Positions 1-13,555 are shown, numbered from the stretch's first letter. The stretch is DNA of 64,000 bases from Rhizophagus irregularis (GCF_026210795.1 NC_089436.1:4278001-4342000), one strand, 5' to 3'. Numbers and translations: made by a program. The notes: a model not told the origin generated them from the letters alone.

Positions 1-738
1 CAAGTTTTCATAAAAAATATGACAGATGTGAATATAGTATGCAACATTTCAGATTAGCAGCAAAAATAATAAATGAATAAATTATTAATAATATATATTA
101 TAGTATCAACTTTCATAGCTACTTTATAGTTTATACTACTATTAATTTTTCATTTCATATCAATTTATGGAACTCAAATATATTACAATTACTGTTTATT
201 ATTTAACAAAATAGAATTATTTCGTACAGCTAGCATACAAGGACTCAGTGAAAAAGATTTATTTGCTTAAAAAACATTATTTTTAGTCAAATATTAAATC
301 TAATTCTAACATGATAACACCTCTACAAACTCCTGGTATTAAGTCTCCTACAAAGGCAAATTTCTCTTTACCACCAAAAGTGACTAGTAGCTGTGACTAT
401 CTCATGTTGAAAGGTCTCTTTTTTTTCCAAGTATTCCAAGTATAATTCTGGAACTTTATAGTTTCAATTTTAATTTTTGATTTGGTAGTGACTCTGCTGG
501 CAGTATTAATTGACTTACTAGTAATTTTACCATAATCTTAAATTGATAATTTGCTAATAAGGTGCATTATGCAAATGTTTCTCACATGCCATATGATAAA
601 ATTGGGAATATGACATATTTTTTCTGTCTCAATGTGGTAAATGTAGCATTAAGGTTTATAGCATCTGCCCCATTGGCTCAACTAGTATCAATAACTGGAA
701 AGAAATCTTACTTTTCATACTATTGCTAGAGCTTTTAT

Positions 739-993
739 AGAGATTTATGATGATCCACTTACTTGGAAGAATTACTAGAGGTCCAGGATTTCAGAAAGCT
801 GATTATTTTCTTTGAAAAATTGATTGAACCAATAACACTAGCTGAAAAATCAGGTGGGAATTCACAGTTAGCTAAGTCAATAGCTTTTGTTAACAGTTTA
901 TCTACATCTTGCTTATTAATTGAAGGGAAGATTTGTAATACTTTAAAAGTTTATAGGCTTTCTAATTGCAGTGTATACATGGTCTGCACCTGA
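739..993 (+). pseudogene. Possible hAT transposase core remnant
   Basis: A short open stretch without a convincing ATG. The readable segment DFRKLIIFFEKLIEPIT followed by LAEKSGG resembles the helical stretch of hAT transposases in which a W/F-containing helix leads into K-I-L-x-P-I and an acidic/glycine turn. No zinc finger, catalytic residue or dimerisation motif is readable nearby, and both flanks are full of stops. The call rests on a loose family resemblance only. It could equally be a chance open frame in AT-rich DNA. Confidence 0.2.
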
Positions 994-3900
994 TAGTGAT
1001 AATGATATTCCAAGTACCGCCAGTGTTGCATACATATTATTCTTCTCCAGCTTATTCTTATGATTGAGGATTTTTTTGTTAGAAATAATTCACTTAGTTT
1101 GGCTTTCTTTGAAACCTGTTAATTCAATTTTGGAATGATCCAGATGACTGGTGTTGCATTTAGATCTATGAAAATATCAGAACTGCCTGTTATAATAGTT
1201 ATTTTTCACATGGCAAACTTTTGGTGATTCTAGTGTTTTCTTAAAGCAGTTAATAACTTTATTCATTTGTAAAGTTTCATTCTTGTCTTCTTAACCTCTT
1301 TTGAGAACTATCTTTCACCTTTAGAATTGGCAGATAACCCAAAATATTTTGGCATCAGGTTTATTTTTACATTGCCTAACTATATCTGATAGAACTAAGT
1401 GTCAAGTAAACAGAATGTCCACTGGTTCTTCTTGAATTATCAAGCATTTGAAATATAGATTTACTAACAATACATTCTTCCCATTGTGGTTATATAGTCC
1501 AAAGTTATTTGCTGTTTGGTATGTTTAGAAAACATTTGGAAAATGTCTAAAATGTCCAAAAAATATACTATTCCAGACATCTGGATAAAGTCCAATATGT
1601 GAAAGATTCCAGGTATTATCCAAATGTTATCTGAACAGCAAGAACAACTTCTGTCTGGATATATTCTGAAATTCCTTTTTGTAGGTATTATTTTTTTTAC
1701 ATTTTATTATCAGATAGTTATGAAACTGAGATCACCACAGGACTTTTTTAAGAGAGTTCTTCATGAATAGTACTTCTTATAGTAACCACTAATTATCAAA
1801 TTCTTCAATCTAACTCACTTATAGGGAAAGGAAAAAGCCAAAGATGGCATCAAATAGGATAGTATGTCATGTTCATGTTGACCAATTATTACTAGTATGC
1901 AAAGGCTTACTATGATGTTCATCTAAGTTGAGTCATTATTTTACTTTATCTAATAGAAGTATATTAAGAGAGACCTTATGTATTCTTCAAATATTTAAGG
2001 TGAACTTTGATTGTACCATGCATCTTGTTGTCAGTGAAAATGTTTACTAACTTTGACTTTGTATTTTCCCACTTATTATTTATTTTATTAAACAAAATAA
2101 AATAATTTTTGAAAAAAAAACCAGATAAAAAATTTAAGAAATATAATTTCTGATTTTTTGACACATTGACTCATGCAAACTCTTAAGAAGATTCTTTTCA
2201 GAAAATTTGCAACAAATAAATTTTTGTACTTCTTTAGCAAAAACTAAATAATCAATTTTGAATTGTTTTATTGTTTGATAAAAGGAATCAATTTGTAGAA
2301 AAAATAGAAAACTATAAAAAGTTCACAAGAACTGATTATCAGTAAACAAGAGGTGTAATGAATCAGATATACTTTTGGACATCAAAAAAGCTGTAATAAG
2401 TTGATTATATGTTTAACAAATCTCTTTAAATTAGTTCATTGAATTAAATATGATTGGTTAAAAATCATGCAATTGTTCAAAAATTACCAATCAGAAGCTC
2501 TCCCTTTAATTTTTTAATGTTTAATTCCTTTGTTAAACTTATTTAGCAATTAATTGAAATGGCCTAATGCTGAAAAAAGATTGTCACACTGACATATGAT
2601 ACATTTCTTTCATCAACTGATAATTACGTACTGTAAGACATTTTACAGTTAGCTGCAGTATTAAATCTTTAATTGTTTAATTAATATTATTTATTTTATG
2701 GAGTTAGAAATAGTCTTCCCAGGAAATAAATTGGTAATACTTAGAAAATTAGCTCTTTACTAATAGTTTTTACCTTATTTCTTTCTTAAATTCTATTGGT
2801 GTTAAATTACTAATTAGTAGAAAATTGCTAGAATTCTAAGCATTAAGCTGCTAATTAGTAGAAATCTGCTGGAATTTTAAGGTATTAAACTGCTAATTTA
2901 TATATATTTATATTTTAGTTAAGTAAATTTACACCTGAAGAATATCACTCATTAAATTTAACATGTGATTACTATTTTTAACTATTTTAAACTAAAATTA
3001 GTAATTTTCCAGCCATCAATATGAGACCAGGAAATAAATATAAACTCAGATAATCACTCGAAATTTTCAAATTTAGTATGAAGGTACATCATAAGGGAAA
3101 AGAAATTAAAGTTATATTTGAAAAAGCAGATCAAATATCTCAACTTCATATAAAAAAGTGATTATTGATACTGGATATAATAGTATAACATTTAAATTTA
3201 GTAATTCATTATTATTACTTAATAATGAAGGTATTTTCTAATTTAATTTTTTATTTTAATAAAATTTTAATCTAAACTTAATTTATACTAACTCCTGTTG
3301 ATTGCTATGATTCTCAGGAGGAAAAAGCGTATCACGATTCACGATATGGATACTGTATTGGGTGTGCAACAATCATAATGCAGATCAGTGCATTGGAAAT
3401 GATCCGGAAAAAAAAAATTGATGGTCAGGATTTCCGATTCTCATAATATTCAGGATACGGGATTCGAAAAAAAATTCAGTAAGCGAAATTAACTACTAAA
3501 AATGGGTGCAAATAACTGTAAAGTTAATCCAATTTATAATCAGAAAGAAACTTTAATTTAATAAATGATATCAATCAGAAAAGTTTGTTCGTATTATACC
3601 ATGATATGAAATTTTGTTATCGTAACGCAAGTAACGCCAATTTACTCCAACCAGAAATAGTTAAAGGATATTTCGCCGAAAGGAAGCTCTGCCGAAAAAT
3701 AGGGGCATTATGAATAAAGATTATTTTTCGGCTCAGCGAAATGTCCCGATACCACCAGAATCAGAAATATAGTATAATAAATTAAAGAAGTGAGAACCCA
3801 AATTTATAAAAAAATACCATACATTTTGTACATATTTATTTTTTATATTAAGAATCATTAATTTTAAGAATTATTAAATTTTAAAAATATAAATAAAAAC

Positions 3901-4479
3901 ATTAATTTTTACGATTTTCGCGAAATATTATTTGTCAGGATTCTGATCGTCAACGGCTCCAAAATTCATTTTTTATGCCGAACCAGATGATAAAATTTAT
4001 TTTAGTTTTAGCTAGTTGTTAAAAGCTATAATAAAGTTTAAATGATAGTTTATTAAAACCTAAGTTTAAGTTAAAATTGATTTAACCACTACACAAAAGA
4101 ATGTCTGTTATGGTATCCGAATCTTTGTTTATTATGACTAATATTTACATTAAAATTATTAATGATATTTCAAACGATTTATAATCTGCATGTTGTACGT
4201 ATTGTAAAGGTTTTTACTTTGGTCGAATTAGAGTTTTAATTCATATGTCCGTAAGTTACAGCCATATTTTTTGAGTTAGCAAATCGAATTATGATTATCT
4301 AATTTTAAAATAATGACAAAGAATAATGACAAAGAATATTTTACCAACTTAATTTGGTAAGTTCAAAAGTAGATATAAAAATGCGTATTTATTTCCCTCA
4401 CGCAAAAAGTTATCGACTCCCTTCAAAAGTCTAAAATTTTCGATATTTCATTTACTTTTATTTCTCCATATCAAAAAAA
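994..4479. other. Gene-poor AT-rich stretch
   Basis: No gene recognised. A short region near 3310-3480 is less AT-biased and repeats variants of CAGGAT and GGGATTCG. A similar GGGATT/CAGGATT-rich patch lies at 7010-7100 on the other side of the P450 locus. Both may be old repeat fragments, but no clean ends were found. Confidence 0.4.
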
Positions 4480-6327
4480 ATGTATCAAACAATCATTCTA
4501 GGATCCATTCTATTGTGTATCATTTTATATTTTAAAACGTGTTCGCAAACCAAAATTCGTAAGAAATTATCTTATTAATTTGTTTTTTTTATAGAGTTGT
4601 TTTATTTTATTTTCTTATATTTTCCTAGAATATGCCACCTCTTGTTCGTTATAAAATTCCAATTATCGGTCATACCTATAGTTATACGTTTAATTCCGAA
4701 GAATTCCTTAAACAATGCAAAAAGGAAGTAAATAAAGTAGTAAAAATTTTTTGTTTTCTTTTTTTTTGCGTCAAATCTATTAACAATTGTAATTTTCGTA
4801 TTAATTAGTATGGTGGTATCTTTAGTATATATGTATGGGGTCAAGTGAGAACAATCGTCGGTAATACATTTATAAATATATATATACTGTATATAAATAA
4901 TTTTAATGTTCATTGACCAATAAAATATTATATGTACTTTAATAGGAAAAGAATATTCGCAAGAGGTATTATCAAGAGATGATGCGTTTTATTTTGGGAA
5001 AGCATTTTTCGAAATAATTCCGTATGACTTATTACTTAAACATATGGGTTTAGTAAATATGTTAAATATGCCAAAATTGCTTAAAGAACATATTTTTTGT
5101 AAATTAAATTTTTATTCTGAACGTATGCAAAAATGTCTTCATTCTGCCACTCAAAAATATATTGATAGTAATGTTCATGATGATCCAAAAGTTTTTGATA
5201 ATATGTATTTTTTAATAATTAAAATTATTTCTACTCCTGTTGCAAATGTTTTTATTGGTGAAGTAAGTATATACAAGTTCCATACTTGTTTATATTTATT
5301 ATTTTTAAATTTTTTTTTTATTAAATATTACTTTTTTTTTTATAGGAGGAATCGAAAAATGATGAAGTTGTAGCAACATTTGCAGAATTTACAAGTGATT
5401 TATCGGCATTAATAAAAATTCCACCATTTCTTAATTTTTTTTATCCGGGACTCCTTAACCGCATTCTCGTGAGTTCAGGATTATATAATCCAGCAATTAA
5501 ACATAGAAATATATTAATTAAATATATTAAAAATCAAGTTTGTAAACGTTTGCAAGAGAAAGCAAAATATGGTGATTCTTGGAAACGTCCTGATGATTTA
5601 CTTCAAGATATTATATTGATGATCTTAATAATGTTAATTATCTATCATTAGCTGATAAATTACTTTTATTTCTTTTCGCCTCAATTCATACGACATCAAA
5701 CGGTTGTGCAAATGCTTTAATGGATTTAGCTTCTCGTCCTCAATATGTACAAGAATTATATGAAGAACAATTAGAAGTACATAAAGAAGCTGATGAGAAT
5801 GGTGTGCTTCCATTTGAAGCTCTTGATAATATGAAGAAATTAGATAGTTTTATTAGAGAATCTTTAAGATTAACTGGTCACATATTAGCACTTGATCATT
5901 CTGTATTAAAAGATTATACTTTCTCTAATGGTTTACAATTACCAAAAGATCATACAGTTAAGATTTATGTTGATGATATTTATCAAGATGAATTGTTACA
6001 GCATGTAGATACAAATGTTCCTGCGTCAAAAATTGGTAAAAATTTTATGTTATTTGGAGGTGGTAAACACGCGTAAGTTTATAATAAATATATAATTTAA
6101 TTTACTTTTTTTTTTGCAAATATTTTAAAATTAATCTAATTATCATTAAATTATTTAGATGTCCTGGAAGACATTTTGCTATAAACGAAATCAATTTTTT
6201 TTTGTATAACATTATCTTAAAATATAATATTTGTACAAAGAGTGGTAAAATTGAAGGAAGAAGGATGTACAGCCCAACTGCATACCCAAGTTCTAGTGGA
6301 ATTATTATCGAAAAGAGGGTTAAGTGA
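4480..6327 (+). pseudogene. Cytochrome P450, multi-exon, decayed
   Basis: Clear cytochrome P450 (haem-thiolate monooxygenase). Segments: 4480-4558 (hydrophobic N-terminal anchor), 4629-4727 (proline-rich hinge starting PPLVRYKIP), 4809-4860, 4946-5262, 5346 to about 5612, then another frame to 6074, and 6159-6327. Splice sites are GT/AG and the phases fit for the middle introns. The K-helix E-x-x-R reads ESLR. The haem motif FGGGKHACPGR is split by the last intron, with the ligand Cys codon at 6160-6162. Defects: a frameshift near 5610-5620, between LLQDI and NVNYLSLADK; loss of the PERF-type segment between the K-helix and the haem loop (DELLQ runs straight into HVDTN); and exon 1 ends one base out of phase with exon 2. 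Sequence between defects is well conserved, so decay looks recent. Substrate cannot be inferred. Assembly indels could explain the frameshift but not the missing segment. Confidence 0.85.
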
Positions 6328-8312
6328 AATTTAGAAAATGAAAAATAATTTGTGGTATCAAAATTTGTTGATATATGTATTTTTATTCTTGAAAATTTTA
6401 TATATTGGAAATTAAATCTAATTAAACCTTTTACGTTGTAAAATGTAAAATTTATAAATTTTTTTTTATTCGATTGTAAGTTATGAAATTTAAAATAATG
6501 AAAATTATAAAATGTTTTCATTAAAATTAAAAAAATTTACTTTACACTTGGTGCAAAATAGCAGAAAATTTTATAACTGATATTATCGTAATCCAAAAAT
6601 GCGTAGTTATATTAGTAATACTTTTATCCCGGTGATCCAAATATCTGACAATTTATTTTGTAAATTATTATAGATTTATAGCCAGATTATAAACAACAAC
6701 GATTAATTGAAATAATGATTCGATAACTTGGATCATATGATTATAGTTAAATAAAATGGTAAATTATATATAGGAATTACTTTAACCAAAAGAAGGTTAG
6801 CAGAAAAATTAAATAATGCCGCAATATTCTAAAAATGAGCCAAGCAATTCATTATTTTATAATTTTTTTACCGAATGCAGATGTAACCCAATAAGCCAAT
6901 ACTCAATACAATCTGAATTGATTTTCTGCGCCTCTGTGGTGTAGCCTGCATCACGTGAATTGAATTTTTCCACATGGTAGTGTATTTATTACATTCCTGA
7001 AAATCCCGAACTGCGCAGCATTATGCCTAATGCTGGCCATTCTTTCGGGATTTCGTACCATTCAGGATTTTGACATTCGGGATTTTGTACGGATCCCGAT
7101 TATTTTTAGATTTATATAAAAATAATAAAGTAATTTGATTAAAAAAAGTAATAATTTTTAACTTCTTAGCAACAAAGCGGCACCATATTACATAGAATAT
7201 AGCCAGGATATTCGTTATTATTTTAAGTTTTCTTATTAAATTTTTATTTTTAAGATATATATATTTGCTATTAAAGTCAAATATTTATCTATAAAACTAA
7301 TTAACTTTCGTGCCGAAGAATAAAATAAATCTATGAAATTCAGATGTAGTACAATTTAATTATTAAATCAATATCAATTTTGCACAAATGTTACATTGTT
7401 ACAAGCACTTCAAAACGCGCAGTACGCACACAGAACGCGCAGTTTGTTCGGCAAAAGTTTTAAATAAATATCACATTTCCGAAAAAAAAAAATTTAGTTA
7501 AACAAATTAAACAATAAATAAATTTTATCTATATAGCCGTTAATTAATTTTTTTATAATGACCCGCTGATAGCTGAGAAATTTATACGTTCAGGTAAAAT
7601 TCCTAAAGTAAAGCTTCAATAATATTTTTTTTTAACATGATTTTCTATTATAAAATATTATGTATTTTTTTTTTCAAATTTAAGCATGATCTTTATTTTC
7701 AATTTTATATTCGCTTTATAATGAAAATTAAATTAGAAAAATTATGTGGTGATACGACAAAAATCAGCAACTTTATTCAGTTGATAAATGTAATTTATTT
7801 AGCAAATATTCATTCATTGATCAGTTTGTCATAATACCGTAATTTAATTTTAAACAAAGCTTGTTAAACATACTTCAGTCAGTTATTCTTATTTAATTAG
7901 ATGGGAATGTCCGTATGCAACACTGCACAACAGTAGAAGGTAAATAAGATAAATAAAAGGCAACATGTAATATAGTAATAAGTAATATCACCCGATAAAT
8001 CATGAAAATTTCCGTGTTTATGAAATCCTAGTCATGTAAAAAAGATAATAATAATTATTATATGATGTCTATCCAAAAATTATTTTCATTATTAAAAAAA
8101 AATTCATAAAAAATTTTATATTTACTTGAAATGGAAATTGAAATCTGGTTAAATTAAAATCAATAAAAATGAAGTTGATAGGGGATAAGCATTAAATATT
8201 TCGCACACTTTGCTATTGCGATAACGAAATGTATTCAGTAATATCGTTAGGCTCTTATAATTTCGCTACAATATGAGTTAAAGTACAAATTTACATTTTT
8301 ATAAAACATAAA
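6328..8312. other. Intergenic, no gene seen
   Basis: AT-rich with many stops on both strands. A short patch at 7010-7100 contains repeated CGGGATTT motifs, and GCGCAGT occurs twice at about 7415-7445. No coding signal is supported. Confidence 0.4.
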
Positions 8313-8741
8313 CGAGATAACATTGTGCCAGAGGAAGTCGTTGAAATTATAAAGGAGTATCACGCGGACAAAAAAATAAAGTATGTATGATATAAAGCAC
8401 CCAACGATGCATCCAAAGGTCTAAAAGAGGTAAAGGACAAGCTAATGGAATTGGAAGGGATTTCTACAACAACTTCTAGCGATATGGAATAGGAAACCAT
8501 CAGATCAGAGGCTCTGAATACATTGGACAGAGAACATGGAATCGGGAATTTGGAGATGAAAGAGTGGGGAACGAAAACGAATAATTTTCTGAGGTTAGGT
8601 CGTAAAATCATCAGCTTAGTGGAATAAAGCCAAATCTTGCAAGAATTCACTACTGCTCCCATCAATCAATCAAAGTCACGTGATTCTATTGTGAGATCCT
8701 CACATAATACTGCTGTATATAAAAAATTTCATGTCTTCTAA
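8313..8741 (+). pseudogene. Decayed ORF, family unknown
   Basis: One continuous plus-strand frame reads as protein-like sequence interrupted by three stops (TGA at about 8388, then TAG and TAA). It begins around VPEEVVEIIKEYHADKK and continues with KGLKEVKDKLMELEGIS and ALNTLDREHGIGNLEMKEW. The composition is charged and helical, and GC content is higher than in the flanks, as expected of a former coding region. No domain is recognised. A transposon-derived origin is possible but unproven. The open minus-strand frame over the same bases is its shadow. Confidence 0.4.
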
Positions 8742-9372
8742 AGAATAAATGTATTGTTTTCATTCAGAAGTCATTATAACAAATGTATAAATTGAATGTC
8801 TTAATGGTATAACATTATGTACTGTATTTAGTTATTATCGCTTTAAATAGGATTTACAAAAAATAATTTAAGCTTCATACCTTTAATGTCATAGATGCTC
8901 ATTACACATTTGTACTTATTTGTGCAATTTTTTATCTTCAATTATATTGTATATTGCAACTTTATAATTCAAATCAATATATGAGTTTTTTTTTTTGATC
9001 ACTCAAAAATAATTGAACATTTTTAATACACTTAGGAGAACTGAAATAATTTTAATTCATACATTGCAAAATTACCTGTGTTTATTATTCAAAACTATTG
9101 AATATGGCCCCTACTCTCGCCATACTCTGTCACTTCCAAAAATCAAAATTTGAAGTGTCTAACCCCTAATCCTTCGAAATACAATAATAAATAATACATT
9201 CCTTAAAATTACAAAATTAAATATTTCCTGGATGCTGCCCCAATCATAAGCCAGGTATCAAATGAATAATAGGCAAAATAAAATAAAAACAATCAGAAAC
9301 TGGACAATTCTGCTCTATTAAAGAAAAGGATATATTCAGACCATGTCCTCAGGAGTTAATAATCTATGCTTT
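8742..9372. other. Intergenic, no gene seen
   Basis: AT-rich spacer between the decayed ORF and the 3' end of the small membrane-protein gene on the other strand. No repeat or coding signal was recognised. Confidence 0.4.
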
Positions 9373-10009
9373 CTAAAAATACTTGGTAACCTAGAAGAAA
9401 AAATGCGAGGAATAATAAATTTAGTATATACATAAATCAATACCTTTTTAGCCATACCCTTCATCCAGTCTTTGAGGAATATCCAGTTAGGAAGTAAGAA
9501 ATCAGCTGCCTATAAAAGCAAATATGATGAATTTAATAAATTAGTTAATTTTAAATAAAAATATTAAAATTAGTACATACACAATCCAAAAGGTAATCCG
9601 ATATTTTATTATATATTACATTAAGAGCAATCAGATTAAACCTTCTGAAAAAACGTCCAGCTGACTCAGGATATTCTTGAAAAATCCAAATGAAAAGGGA
9701 AGGTACCATGTGATTTCCCCTTTCCATTAGTTCTTTCAAGTTTCTTATAGAGCAGAAGTCTGAATAGTTATTATATAATTTTTTGATATAATTAACTATT
9801 TGTTGTCCAGTTTCTGATTTGTAAAAATCTAAAACTAAATGAAAAAAAGTAAAAAGAAAATTAAAAAAATCATAAAAAAGTGATGGCCTTCCAAAGGCCA
9901 ACACAACCAAAGAACCAAAGAGAAACCCAATAAGAAACCATACAGTCCTGCTGCATGGTGAAAGCCCTGGGTGGTAATAGAGCGGAAGAATAGCACGTTG
10001 ATAAGCCAT
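9373..10009 (-). CDS. Small membrane protein, three exons, unknown family
   Basis: Built as exon 1 10009-9581, exon 2 9509-9444 and exon 3 9390-9373, with GT/AG junctions (donor GTATGT after SDYLLDC; second donor GTATTG) and phase 0 at both introns. The protein is about 171 residues. The start MAYQRAIL was preferred over an ATG at 10066 because it precedes the first conserved-looking segment; the upstream in-frame start would add 19 residues. It has a strong hydrophobic helix (TVWFLIGFLFGSLVVLAF) followed by an aromatic amphipathic stretch, then a soluble charged region (YIKKLYNNYSDF) and a tail ending MAKKVTKYF. It is probably an organelle or endomembrane protein with one or two transmembrane helices. 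I do not recognise the family. The flanking strand is AT-rich spacer. Confidence 0.6.
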
Positions 10010-10069
10010 TTTTTTTATATTGCCAGCAAATAAATAAAAAAGGCTTGAAATTTTTAATTTTCGCATAGA

Positions 10070-11089
10070 TAGGATATATATATTGTATTATCCTCAAATT
10101 CTGATTGGTTAAGCTTATGAAAGTTGGTGTTGTCGTTATAATTACATAATTATTTACAAAACGCGTCAATGATTAATCAATAGTATTGTAGTTATCGAAA
10201 ATATCACGCGTTTTTAGATAATTAGTTAAAAGTCAGACTGCCTGTCGTATTTTATCACCTAATTACTAATTGGTATTCCGCCAGTTATAAACTGTCCAAT
10301 CAGAGTATGACCCACGTGACGATCAACACTCAACAGTACACAAATTCCAAAAAGTAGTCCTTCGCTTTCGCTCTGGCAAAAATTGGAATTTGTTTACAAA
10401 ACGAGATATTTTTTTTTTTTAAAAAAAAAAGGTGAGCTTACACAAATTAGCTACGATTCTAAACTCTTATTTTTCAAAACATTTTTATCATTAAAACAGT
10501 TACAGTATTTTAAAAAATCATTAAATTATTAGATGGTAATATTTTTTTATTTTTCAATACTACTTTCGCATCCTTGTATACTTTTTGTACAATTTTTAAC
10601 ATAGGTGTATAAAAATAACGTTAGTCTACAATCATCATAATAGTAATCTTTGCACATGATTAATTTAGATTATTTAATAGTTTCTCTATTTTTCTCGACA
10701 TGTATTCATATAATATAGTAATCTGTAATTATATATAATATAATCTTGATAATAAATTGACTACGAGTCTTTATTTAATAAAGAAAAATTCATAAAATAT
10801 GATATTAGTTCATTGATAAACTTAAAACAACAACATTTATATAAAAATACAAGAAAAATAATGCCATCTGAATGTTTACCGAAATAATTTCAAACTTGCT
10901 AAATAATTTATTCGATTCTTTTGCCGGAGGACTGTGGACCTTTGGGTTCAAGACCGGAGGTGAGCATTAATGCAAAAGGTTTTTTTAAACAATCACAATA
11001 TAAAAAATATTTTTTTTTTATTTTTTTATATTTTAAATTGAGAGCAAATAGCCAAATACATAATTAAAAGTATTATAAATATTTTTTAT
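10070..11089. other. Intergenic upstream of the membrane-protein gene
   Basis: AT-rich. The first 300 bases hold the presumed promoter of the minus-strand membrane-protein gene. CCGGAGG occurs twice at about 10924-10960. No gene was recognised. Confidence 0.35.
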
Positions 11090-11690
11090 AGAAGGCCTTT
11101 TTTTGGGATCAGGATCTCAACAACTTTTCATTAAGGTGGCATAACATTCTGGTGTATCATCTTGTAATTTTAGGTCGTTTTCCATCAATAATCTTACATA
11201 ATAGGATGAATATCATGTTTAACATTAGTAAAAGGTTTACAACTCGTAGTAAGTTCCCACATAATCATGCCAAAACCATAAGTATCAGCTTTCTGAGAAA
11301 ATTTAGACTCTTTAAAGATTTCTGGTACAATATAAGGTATCACTCCATATATTTCATTATTTTTCCATTCAATAATGAATAGTCGATTAAAATTCCATCC
11401 ATCACGACTACCTAAATCATATAATATGTTTCTACTATGGAAATCTCGATGCATAAATTTTTTACCTAAAAAATATAATAAATTAATAACCTAATTTAAA
11501 GAGTATAATCAGTAAATATAAAATAAAAGTACCCATGTGAAACTTGATTTAAAATATGTATTTTTTGATTCTCATGTAATATTTTTAAAATTCTTCTGCA
11601 AATACTTATGTAAATCTCCTCCTGACGCATATCTCATAACTAATATATAATCCACTAATTCAGGAACTTTTGTAAAGCCATACGTTTTGT
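11090..11690 (-). pseudogene. Protein kinase pseudogene (Cys-rich kinase family)
   Basis: Minus-strand sequence closely matches exons 2 and 3 of the intact kinase gene at 29603-32773. About 11690-11530 corresponds to the hinge and helix region, with a matching AG-flanked intron, and 11454-11095 to the catalytic loop onward. Readable pieces are MHRDFHSRNIL, YGVIPYIVPEIF and GMIMWELTT. The segment that should carry the metal-binding DFG/DLG is scrambled (WNFNRLFIIEWKNNE). A frameshift follows the DIHPIM region, and the C-lobe text continues in another frame with a stop. N-terminal exons are absent. It is a dead, truncated paralogue rather than a pseudokinase, because several independent lesions are present. 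Confidence 0.75.
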
Positions 11691-13440
11691 ATTCTTTGCC
11701 AATTTTTTTATTTTTTTTCTGAATGATTATTATAACATATGAGAATCAATTAAATGCAAATTATATAAATTATATAAATTGACATTGACATTTATTATTC
11801 AAATAATATGACGACCATGTAGAATTTTGTGCAATAGCTTAAAAAGTGAAGTAGACGAATACCCATATTTGTTAAATCTTTAAGTATAACAAGAAAACAT
11901 TCTTTATTGTACAACGTAAACAATATTGATCTCGTGATCCAAATAAATAAACATTTTTCCAAGCAAAATTGAAACTTTATTTATTTACAAAATTCATTAT
12001 AGAATTTCGATTGTAAATTCTATAAATCAATAAAACATTCTTAGAATTCTACAAATGCTCTAGAATTCTCTATTTTTAAAGTGTTTGTCGTGTTGCTTTA
12101 CTAAATTATTAATTATGTCTATACCTAATGTGGAAATATATTTTTTTTTTATTATAATCTTTTCAGTCTCCATTTTCAAATACTGAATGTAAATATGTCA
12201 AATTTAAAAATTAAAATAATAAAATGGAACCTTGCAATGAAACTTTTTTCAGCCAAAAACCAAAATTAAAATCCAGTCCAATACTAATTAATAGTGACGC
12301 TATCTCAAGTTGCGCCATATTGTGTTACGTCGTTGACGGCTATACTAATTTTCATTGGATCTGATGTGAAATTAGCTCGGATTCATGTAATGACGGCAGA
12401 AGACATGGGTCCGAATGATTACAAATCAAAACCGTACGTGTTTATTTAATATTCAATAGCCGATTTATTTTTTATCTTAAAAATTGATTATTTTCAGAAA
12501 TGTTAGTAACCTGAAATGTTGAATATATATTTTACACCGAACACACCGAACACAAAAAATTCAGGTGAATGCATATATGTAAATAATATATAATTTAATA
12601 TATACTTATGCAACTATATTACTAAAGTTTATATTTAATTTATAAAGGAAAAAAAATTTTTCCATTTATTGCCGTGTTCGTTGTCGTTCGATTTTGCAGA
12701 AATTGATCGACGTTCCAATTGCTGCAACGTCTTCAAATGAATGAAACGAATGAATGAAATTTCATAATGTTTAATATTACTAAGCTGTTGGAGCGTCTGA
12801 AGCGTTATAATCACATTATTAATGTATAATAAAAAGTATTAACACGCGTAACAAAATCACATAACATGATATTTATTGTCACACGATATACTCGATATAC
12901 TATACTAGAATTTAAGTTACGCAAAAATGGGATTTTTCGTAGTTAGTTTGTAATGATATACGCCACTATAAATACCGAAATAGTATATAAAATTTGACGT
13001 CATATATAAGATTACGTGAGAAATTATTTTAACATGACTCATCATGGTTAAGTAAATACATGATTAAAATATATAAAATAGCCCACTTTTTTCTCTTTAT
13101 TCTCTTTAACTCCTCGCTCCTTTCTTACTCCTTTTCGCTTTTCTTTTTCTTTTATTATTTTTCCTTGTTAAGTATGGTAAAGGGTAAGGTACAACCAACA
13201 CACATCTCATTTAAACCGTAGGTACGTCCATCTTCCACGTCAAAAACTTTAAAAAGTTAAAGCCATACTTAAACAAATTTTTAATAAAATTGAGTAGAGA
13301 AACCTGTGTTTATTGCTCGATCGTCTTTCCCATATTACGTATATATACGTACGTATTTATGTATGTATGTACATAGTACGTATTGTGTATATATGTAAAC
13401 CAAATAATTAGATGGGGGAATGAGAAAGCTTATTTTTGAT
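11691..13440. other. Intergenic, no gene seen
   Basis: AT-rich spacer. No coding or RNA gene signal was recognised on either strand. The stretch around 13340-13400 is a TA/GTA-rich simple sequence (repeated TACGTA and GTATGTA). Confidence 0.35.
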
Positions 13441-13449
13441 TTTACAAAA

Positions 13450-13555
13450 ATAATTTTCTTTCTTGTTCTGATGCACATGTGCATTTGTTTATTTGTTTTG
13501 ATTTTTGCGTCTTTTATAATTTTCTTTCTTGTTTTGATGCACATGTGCATAAGTA
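13450..13555. repeat. Tandem duplication carrying a 12-bp palindrome
   Basis: Two copies of TAATTTTCTTTCTTGT followed by TCTGATGCACATGTGCAT (second copy TTTGATGCACATGTGCAT) lie about 70 bases apart. Each contains the perfect palindrome TGCACATGTGCA. The overlapping open frames on both strands here are products of this duplication. Confidence 0.6.
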
